The notes below the pieces were generated by a model. That model was given only the letters and a program-made list of their open reading frames with translations. It had not been told where the DNA came from and did no database searches. Source: Burkholderiales bacterium (lineage in GTDB: Bacteria; Pseudomonadota; Gammaproteobacteria; Burkholderiales; WYBJ01). From it: a DNA stretch of 64,000 nt. The stretch's first letter is position 1. Each line of letters opens with the position of its first letter. Made by a program: the position numbers and the translations under genes. This document shows positions 61,737 to 64,000 of this stretch, one piece after another. The DNA is taken from positions 1 through 64,000 of the forward strand of contig JADLAC010000049.1 in the NCBI GenBank assembly GCA_020848435.1, read 5' to 3'.

Positions 61737-64000
61737 GTGGCAGCAGAAGCCCTCAAGAAGCTCGGTAAGTACGAGATCCGGGGCACCCTCGGTAAGGGCG
61801 CCATGGGCATCGTCTACGACGGCTTCGATCCGATCATCGAGCGCCGGGTGGCGATTAAGACCATCGCCAAGGATTCGATGGACCCGGACGAAGCGGGCGA
61901 GTTGCTGGCGCGCTTCAAACGCGAAGCCCAAGCCGCCGGGCGTCTGAATCACCCCGGCATCGTCTCCATCTACGATTACGGCGAGGACCAGGGCCTGGCC
62001 TACATCGCGATGGAGTTCATCACGGGCAAGGAGCTGCGCAAGTACTTCGAAACCGAGCAGCGCTTCGAGCTGCAACAGATCGTGCGCATCATGGGCGACA
62101 TCCTCGATGCGCTCGATCATGCCCATCGCAACGGCGTCATCCACCGCGACATCAAGCCGGCCAACATCATGATCACCGAGGAAGGCCGCGTGAAGGTCGC
62201 GGACTTCGGCGTCGCCCGGATCGAATCGTCGATGATGACGCAGGTGGGAACGCGGATCGGAACGCCCGCCTACATGTCGCCCGAGCAGCACCAGGGCCTG
62301 CCGGTCGACGGACGCTCGGACGTGTTCTCCGCCGGGGTCATTCTCTATCAGTTCCTCACCGGCGAGCGTCCTTTCACCGGCGGCGGCTACACCATCATCC
62401 AGCAGATCCTCAAACAGGACCCGATCCCGCCTTCGGAGATCAATTTCTCCATTCCGCGCACGCTCGATTTCGTCATCAGCAAGGCGCTCGCCAAGCGGGC
62501 CGAGGACCGGTTCGGCACGGCGCGAGAGTTCGCCGAGACCTTGCGCAAGGCCGCATCCGGCGAGCCGGGCGCCACCGATGTCGATCTGCTCCTGGACGAC
62601 GAGACCCAGATCACCACGCCGAAGAACGAGGCCACGCAGGCCGATACGCGCCGAGCGCCGGCGCCCACGCACGCACCGGCGCCTGCGCCCGCGCGACCGA
62701 CGGAAGTCAGCGGCTCGGGTGCATCCGACATCTCCCTCGAAGCCGAGCTCGAGTACTGGAAGGAGATCAAGGACAGCACCGAGATCTCCGATTTCGAAGC
62801 GTTCCTGCAAGCGTTTCCCACCAGCCGCTTCGCGGCACTGGCGCGCCGGCGCATGGTTCGGCTGGAGTCGGAGGCGCTGCAGAAGCAGCGCGACTCCACT
62901 GTCGTCCACCAGCCCCCCAAGGTACGAATCGCCCCCTCGCAGGAGTCGCAGAACCGATTGCGGCGCGAGGCCGAAGAGCGCGCGAAGCGCGAAGCCGAGC
63001 AGCAGCGCGAGCAGCAGCACGAACGCCAGCGGCAGGAAGCCGAAACGAAGGCGAAGCGCGACGCCGCCGAGCAGGCGCAACGGCAAGCGGCCGAGCACGC
63101 TCGCCTGGAAGCCGAGGCGCAGGCCAAGCACGAGGCCGAGGAAAAGGCACGGCTCGCGGAGGCCGAACGCCAGCGCAAGGAAACCGAAGCACGCGCCCGC
63201 CGCGAAGCCGATGACCTGAAGCGGCGCGAAGCCGAAGAGCGCGCAAAGCGCGAGGTCGAGGAACGGCGCAAACGTGAAGCCGCCGATAAGGCGCGGCGTG
63301 AGGAACAGGATCGCCAGCGGCTCGAGGCCGAGGCGAAGGCGAAGCGAGAGATCGAAGCGCGGGCACGCGCCGAAACCGAGGCCAAAGCCAAGCGCGATGC
63401 CGAGGAGCGCGCTCGTGTGGAGGCTGAGGCCAAGGCGAAGCGCGAGGCCGAGGAACGCGCCCGGCGCGAAGAGGAAGACAAGGCACGCAAGGATGCTGAA
63501 GAGCACGCCCGCAGGCAAGCCGAAGCCCAGCGCCGGCGCGAGGAGCAAGAGCGGTCGCGCCTAGAGGCTGAAGCGCGGGCGCAGCAGGCGGCGGAGACAC
63601 GCGCCAAACAAGAAGCGGAAGAAAAAGCGCGCGCTGAAGCCCAAGCGCTGCGTGAAGCCGAGCAACGCGCACGCGAGGATGCGCAAGCGCAGCGCCAGCG
63701 CGAGCTCGCAGAGCGTGAGCGCCTCGAGGCGCAAGCACGTGCGCAACGTGAAGCCGCGGAACGCGAGCGGGCTGCGGCCGAGGCCCAGGCACAACGCGAG
63801 GCCGAAGAGCGCGGACGCCGTGAAGCCGAAGCACAGGCGCACGAGCAAGCGCAAGCCCGCGTGCGCGAGGAGCAGGAAAGACGGCGCCTGGAAGCCGAGG
63901 ATCGCGCTCGCCAAGCGGCCGAAGAGCAGGCGCGGCAGGCGGCCGAGGAACAAGCGCAGCGGGCGGCCGAAGAGCAGGCGCGGCAGGCGGCCGAGGAGCA
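61737..64000 (+). CDS. Ser/Thr protein kinase with long charged coiled-coil tail (3' end outside window)
   Basis: At least 754 residues; the gene runs off the right edge. GTG 61737 is chosen because the kinase homology (LKKLGKYEIRGTLGKGAMG) begins within ten residues; an in-frame TTG at 61671 is a further candidate. Kinase motifs are complete: Gly-loop GTLGKGAMGIV, Lys41 in VAIK, His136-Asp138 in HRDIKPAN, DFG at 156-158, and GTPAYMSPEQ. The domain ends near residue 275. A linker with Pro/Ala/Thr (275-325) leads to a short folded module (about 328-385) and then from about residue 400 to the end an Ala/Glu/Arg/Lys-rich helix with repeats like REAEERARREEE, resembling TolA. No membrane helix is seen before the edge. 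Partner and substrate are unknown. Confidence 0.88.
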   Translation, partial: MAAEALKKLGKYEIRGTLGKGAMGIVYDGFDPIIERRVAIKTIAKDSMDPDEAGELLARFKREAQAAGRLNHPGIVSIYDYGEDQGLAYIAMEFITGKELRKYFETEQRFELQQIVRIMGDILDALDHAHRNGVIHRDIKPANIMITEEGRVKVADFGVARIESSMMTQVGTRIGTPAYMSPEQHQGLPVDGRSDVFSAGVILYQFLTGERPFTGGGYTIIQQILKQDPIPPSEINFSIPRTLDFVISKALAKRAEDRFGTAREFAETLRKAASGEPGATDVDLLLDDETQITTPKNEATQADTRRAPAPTHAPAPAPARPTEVSGSGASDISLEAELEYWKEIKDSTEISDFEAFLQAFPTSRFAALARRRMVRLESEALQKQRDSTVVHQPPKVRIAPSQESQNRLRREAEERAKREAEQQREQQHERQRQEAETKAKRDAAEQAQRQAAEHARLEAEAQAKHEAEEKARLAEAERQRKETEARARREADDLKRREAEERAKREVEERRKREAADKARREEQDRQRLEAEAKAKREIEARARAETEAKAKRDAEERARVEAEAKAKREAEERARREEEDKARKDAEEHARRQAEAQRRREEQERSRLEAEARAQQAAETRAKQEAEEKARAEAQALREAEQRAREDAQAQRQRELAERERLEAQARAQREAAERERAAAEAQAQREAEERGRREAEAQAHEQAQARVREEQERRRLEAEDRARQAAEEQARQAAEEQAQRAAEEQARQAAEE

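Noticed and set aside
61664..61768. Leader peptide upstream of the kinase gene
   Set aside because: GGAGGG is only about two to three bases from the ATG, and the 34-residue translation shows no regulatory codon run.
61722..63548. Long hydrophobic Leu/Ala/Phe-rich frame on the minus strand
   Set aside because: It is the reverse complement of the Glu/Arg/Ala coiled coil of the kinase gene, which gives Leu and Phe codons on the other strand. It has no signal or family match.

Overview
The window is GC-rich (roughly two thirds G+C by eye), densely packed and looks like the core chromosome of a betaproteobacterium. The clues are the order thrS-infC-rpmI-rplT-pheS-pheT-ihfA-merR, the block rpfE-recJ-prfB-lysS, a class I PHA synthase with PhaR, BamD divergent from RluD, and LolC/LolD. 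No insertion sequence, prophage, CRISPR array or rRNA was seen. One tRNA is present. Species cannot be assigned from the sequence alone.

Layout. 1-860: a small secreted protein with two internal repeats, its terminator, and a structured leader that may be a cation riboswitch. 871-6760: a six-gene Mrp-type Na+/H+ antiporter operon (A fused to B, then C, D, E, F, G) with stop/start overlaps throughout, convergent with a KefB-like K+/H+ antiporter (6789-8501). 8771-16491 (minus): translation cluster with tRNA-Val(GAC), thrS behind an attenuator-like terminator, infC with a probable ATA start, L35, L20, pheS, pheT, ihfA and a MerR regulator. 16607-26477: a DUF1330 protein, RelA, a zinc-ribbon HExxH membrane protein, ComEC, an AlkA-type glycosylase, a fumarylacetoacetase-like hydrolase and LolC/LolD. 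26544-34129: a ~48-bp repeat cluster, then rpfE, recJ, prfB (with programmed frameshift), lysS and acetoacetate-CoA ligase.

34153-36919 is a copper operon, copA-copZ-csoR, whose CsoR-like operator sits in the spacer of a near-consensus promoter that predicts a leaderless copA mRNA. 37006-42910 holds bamD/rluD, pgeF, a ZIP transporter, phaC and phaR. Acetoacetate-CoA ligase, PhaC and PhaR fit polyhydroxybutyrate turnover. 43014-47599: rimO, then two tandem paralogues with a signal peptide followed by a methyltransferase fold, then a membrane-anchored TAXI-type binding protein. 47580-52877: DinG-type helicase, Tat-exported PhoD phosphatase, class III aminotransferase. 53150-57997: NlpC/P60 hydrolase and a ferric-iron ABC transporter split over three orientations, with a Fur-like box in the fbpA promoter. 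58164-61359: MltB, a second fumarylacetoacetase-like hydrolase and a D-threonine aldolase/D-serine dehydratase family enzyme. 61737-64000: a Ser/Thr kinase with a very long charged coiled-coil tail that runs off the window.

The least explained elements are the leader upstream of the mrp operon, the secreted methyltransferase-fold pair beside the TAXI protein, the kinase with its TolA-like tail, the nested inverted repeat upstream of the NlpC/P60 gene, and the several promoters whose predicted start sites fall on or within a few bases of the start codon.
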